A stretch of DNA of 8,303 nucleotides, taken from assembly GCA_003565195.1 (NCBI GenBank), contig PXCX01000227.1, positions 1-8,303 on the forward strand, given 5' to 3'. The notes under the pieces are model-generated. The model was given only the letters and a program-made list of their open reading frames with translations. It ran no database searches and had not been told where the DNA came from. Origin of the DNA: PVC group bacterium (GTDB lineage Bacteria > Verrucomicrobiota > Kiritimatiellia > CAIKKV01 > PXCX01). Both the position numbers and the translations under genes were made by a program. Shown here piece by piece: positions 6,896 to 8,303 of the stretch (positions within the stretch are counted from its first letter, which is position 1; each line of letters opens with the position of its first letter).

Positions 6896-8023
6896 TCAAA
6901 TTCCCGATTGAGATTCTGTTTTTTCAACGACTTGCGGCTCGATCAGCACCGTTTCCTGTTTTTCGGGCATATTCTGACCCATATATTTTTTCAGATACTC
7001 GGCGGCAGCGCGGCCCAGAAAATCCAGCCCCCCGTAAATGACCGTCGCCTTGGAGCGACACAATTTCAGGGTACGACCATATTCCGTGTAGGTCGCGATA
7101 TGGAAGCCCTTGTCCAGGTCGCTCAGTTTCCGCGCCAACGTTCCCGTCTGCGCCAGAACTACCGCGCCGTCCGGCAGGCGTTTCGCCCGCTTAACCAGGC
7201 GGTCTTCAATCTCGCCGATGTCTTCCGGATACGGTTTCTTGTTTGCCAGGCAGAGCGTCAGTCCGATCTCCTTTTCAGCCAGCGCATCAAGCGCCGCTTC
7301 GTAAATGAGACGGTACGGCGAGTAGTAACCATCCTTGCTGTTTTTCAGTAAGCGGAACTGGCCGACATAGGCAAAAACCTTGGCGCCTTCCTCTAAGAAT
7401 GGAGACAGAAATTGTTCCACGGCTTTTTCCACGGAAAACGCCACGCAAGCCACCCGCGAATCCGGAATCCTCCGCACTAGGGAAACGCAAGGCATAACCC
7501 TTGCCGCTGCGCTCACTGCAGAGAAAACACACTGATCGGGACGATACACCACCATGCTATCGACAGCCCGGGCCTCTGCCGCAGCCAGCAGACCCTGTAC
7601 GCTCAAGGCATGCCCGTCGACAATGGTCGCCACAAAACGTCGTTGCGGATCGTCATAGCCGATGCGCAATCCATCCAGCAACTGGCCCATGAAGTCGCCC
7701 GGGCTGCTGGCATCCTGGATACCGGCATTGCAGAACAAAATCTCGACTGCGCGATTCAACGGTTCGGCCACATGAATTCCGCTCCGGCGCTTGGCGGTAA
7801 CGATCAGTCGCCGTCGCAACTCTTCCACCGCACGCACGGCGGTCCCTTTGCTGATACCGCACAAGACCGATAAATCGGCCACGTTTGGGAGTCGATCGCC
7901 GGGCTGAAGCGTTCCGTCCATCACCAGCGCCTCAATGCCACGACCTAGTTGCAGATGCAACGGCGTTTTCAAGTTTCGATCAAACGTAATCCGCTGAATC
8001 GACTGAAGGACATGATTTTCCAT
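6896..8023 (-). CDS. GntR-family transcriptional regulator with LacI-like ligand-binding domain
   Basis: A 375-residue regulator built like AraR. It has a GntR winged helix at about 21-85 (PLHLQLGRGIEALV, then LQPGDRLPNVADLS and the turn LCGISKGTAVRAVEEL), joined to a periplasmic-binding-protein-like sensor at about 90-368. The sensor ends with ETVLIEPQVV, a close match to the usual end of LacI/GalR effector domains. It therefore probably binds DNA as a dimer, with release or binding set by a small molecule, most likely a sugar by family precedent; the ligand cannot be read from sequence. ATG 8023 is supported by GAGGTG at 8036-8031, 7 nt upstream. It is the first gene of the minus-strand cluster and has its own promoter, with an inverted repeat over the -10 box that suggests autoregulation. 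The HTH lies where the family expects it and no truncation is seen. Confidence 0.92.
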   Translation of the reverse strand: MENHVLQSIQRITFDRNLKTPLHLQLGRGIEALVMDGTLQPGDRLPNVADLSVLCGISKGTAVRAVEELRRRLIVTAKRRSGIHVAEPLNRAVEILFCNAGIQDASSPGDFMGQLLDGLRIGYDDPQRRFVATIVDGHALSVQGLLAAAEARAVDSMVVYRPDQCVFSAVSAAARVMPCVSLVRRIPDSRVACVAFSVEKAVEQFLSPFLEEGAKVFAYVGQFRLLKNSKDGYYSPYRLIYEAALDALAEKEIGLTLCLANKKPYPEDIGEIEDRLVKRAKRLPDGAVVLAQTGTLARKLSDLDKGFHIATYTEYGRTLKLCRSKATVIYGGLDFLGRAAAEYLKKYMGQNMPEKQETVLIEPQVVEKTESQSGI

Positions 8024-8030
8024 TGGAGTT

Positions 8031-8036
8031 CACCTC
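8031..8036 (-). promoter_or_regulatory. Ribosome binding site of the GntR/LacI-type regulator gene
   Basis: On the minus strand GAGGTG lies 7 nt before the ATG at 8023. It is the strongest Shine-Dalgarno match in the window and fixes the start of this gene. Confidence 0.85.
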
Positions 8037-8055
8037 ATATAAACCTGCTATCCAA

Positions 8056-8076
8056 CACAATAAAACCAGTATTGTG
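8056..8076. promoter_or_regulatory. Candidate operator: perfect inverted repeat CACAATA-N7-TATTGTG
   Basis: Two 7-bp arms at 8056-8062 and 8070-8076 are exact reverse complements with a 7-bp spacer; the next outer pair does not match. The right arm covers the predicted -10 box of the GntR/LacI-type regulator gene, and the left arm covers the predicted transcription start. A repressor dimer bound here would block the promoter. The neighbouring regulator is the natural candidate, which would make it autoregulated (inference). I saw no second copy elsewhere in the window. Confidence 0.55.
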
Positions 8077-8099
8077 CACCGACCTGATGTGGTTGTCAA
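8071..8099 (-). promoter_or_regulatory. Predicted sigma-70-type promoter of the regulator cluster
   Basis: On the minus strand a perfect TTGACA (8099-8094) is followed after exactly 17 bp by CACAAT (8076-8071), which matches 4 of 6 positions of the -10 consensus. Transcription would start near 8064, giving a leader of about 40 nt before ATG 8023. No other promoter of similar quality was seen ahead of the downstream minus-strand genes, so this could drive the whole cluster. The call rests on motif match only. Confidence 0.6.
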
Positions 8100-8126
8100 G
8101 CCAAACTGCAGGTGGACTGAAGTTTT

Positions 8127-8186
8127 GCCATAAGCATTTTGCCAAGCCGGCATGTCTGTTTGCGGCGAAGCCATAATGCATTGCCA
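8127..8186. repeat. Pair of imperfect direct repeats upstream of the regulator promoter
   Basis: GCCATAAGCATTTTGCCA at 8127-8144 and GCCATAATGCATTGCCA at 8170-8186 are near-identical in the same orientation apart from one inserted and two missing bases. Their starts are 43 bp apart, about four helical turns. They lie upstream of the -35 box on the side that would suit an activator or a regulator of a gene to the right. The second copy contains the palindrome AATGCATT (8175-8182). Function unknown. Confidence 0.35.
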
Positions 8187-8292
8187 GATAGATGTTTGTC
8201 CCTATTCTGACGGACCATTTCGCCCCTGCGGATCGATTAAGTTGATCGACGAAGGGTATCCGAGTAAGGGTTTCGAGGAAGTGTGCGTTTAA
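8152..8292 (+). CDS. Doubtful small cysteine-rich open frame
   Basis: An open frame of 46 codons from ATG 8152, or 38 codons from ATG 8176, ends in TAA at 8290-8292. From ATG 8152 the product has five cysteines (positions 4, 11, 16, 26 and 45) and includes DVCPYSDGPFRPCG. Neither start has a ribosome binding site, and I recognise no family. It overlaps the second direct repeat at 8170-8186. It could be a peptide gene, the remnant of a decayed gene, or chance; a frame of this length is not rare. Recorded because nothing else explains 8190-8303. Confidence 0.12.
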   Translation: MSVCGEAIMHCQIDVCPYSDGPFRPCGSIKLIDEGYPSKGFEEVCV

Positions 8293-8303
8293 GCGTACGG
8301 TTA
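8187..8303. other. Right-hand intergenic stretch with no supported gene
   Basis: Apart from the doubtful small frame ending at 8292, I see no gene start, terminator or RNA structure here. TCGAT-N7-ATCGA around 8232-8250 is a short inverted repeat of no clear meaning. The region probably belongs to the upstream spacer between the regulator gene and whatever lies to the right. Confidence 0.4.

Noticed and set aside
6515..7351. Open frame of 278 codons on the plus strand
   Set aside because: It is antisense to both regulator genes, spans their junction, and has no recognisable motif.
8024..8303. Sigma-54 (-24/-12) promoter for self-control by the activator
   Set aside because: Several TGGC starts exist on the minus strand (e.g. 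near 8144 and 8186), but none has GC after the required 10-bp spacing from GG. The 4501-4555 spacer was also negative by eye.

Overview
The window reads as an ordinary bacterial chromosome segment of moderately high G+C, with five protein genes. No RNA gene, insertion sequence, CRISPR array or integration site was seen. The gene mix (a large GH38 alpha-mannosidase, a GntR-type regulator with a LacI-like sensor domain, a sigma-54 activator, lipB and an ispA-like gene) would suit a carbohydrate-degrading Gram-negative. A member of the Verrucomicrobiota/Lentisphaerota/Kiritimatiellota group is my guess, from protein flavour only; the sequence holds no direct taxonomic marker.

Layout: positions 1-2886 (+) hold most of a GH38 alpha-mannosidase whose reading frame is open to the left edge, so its N-terminus is probably outside the window. 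The other four genes all lie on the minus strand. Read in their own direction they are: the GntR/LacI-type regulator (8023-6896), a sigma-54-dependent activator (6874-4556), a short-chain polyprenyl diphosphate synthase (about 4500-3577) and octanoyltransferase LipB (about 3571-2828). Gaps are 21, about 55 and 5 bp, so they may form one operon or two. The 3' end of lipB overlaps the 3' end of the mannosidase gene by 59 bp, tail to tail. The right 280 bp (8024-8303) have no convincing gene but carry the promoter region of the cluster.

How they may work together: the GntR/LacI-type protein probably senses a small molecule, perhaps a sugar, and controls its own promoter. A TTGACA -35 box and a -10 box 17 bp apart lie upstream of it, and a perfect 7-bp inverted repeat with a 7-bp spacer covers the -10. 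Immediately downstream lies a sigma-54 activator with an unusual sensor module: a KaiC/RecA-like domain that has lost its Walker A lysine, followed by a GAF domain. The last two genes are housekeeping: isoprenoid precursor synthesis and the first step of lipoylation. Their link to the regulators may be only positional.

The most notable items are the pseudo-KaiC sensor on the sigma-54 activator, the CxxC pair just before its DNA-binding domain, the palindrome over the regulator's promoter, and the DDxxN form of the second aspartate motif in the prenyl synthase.
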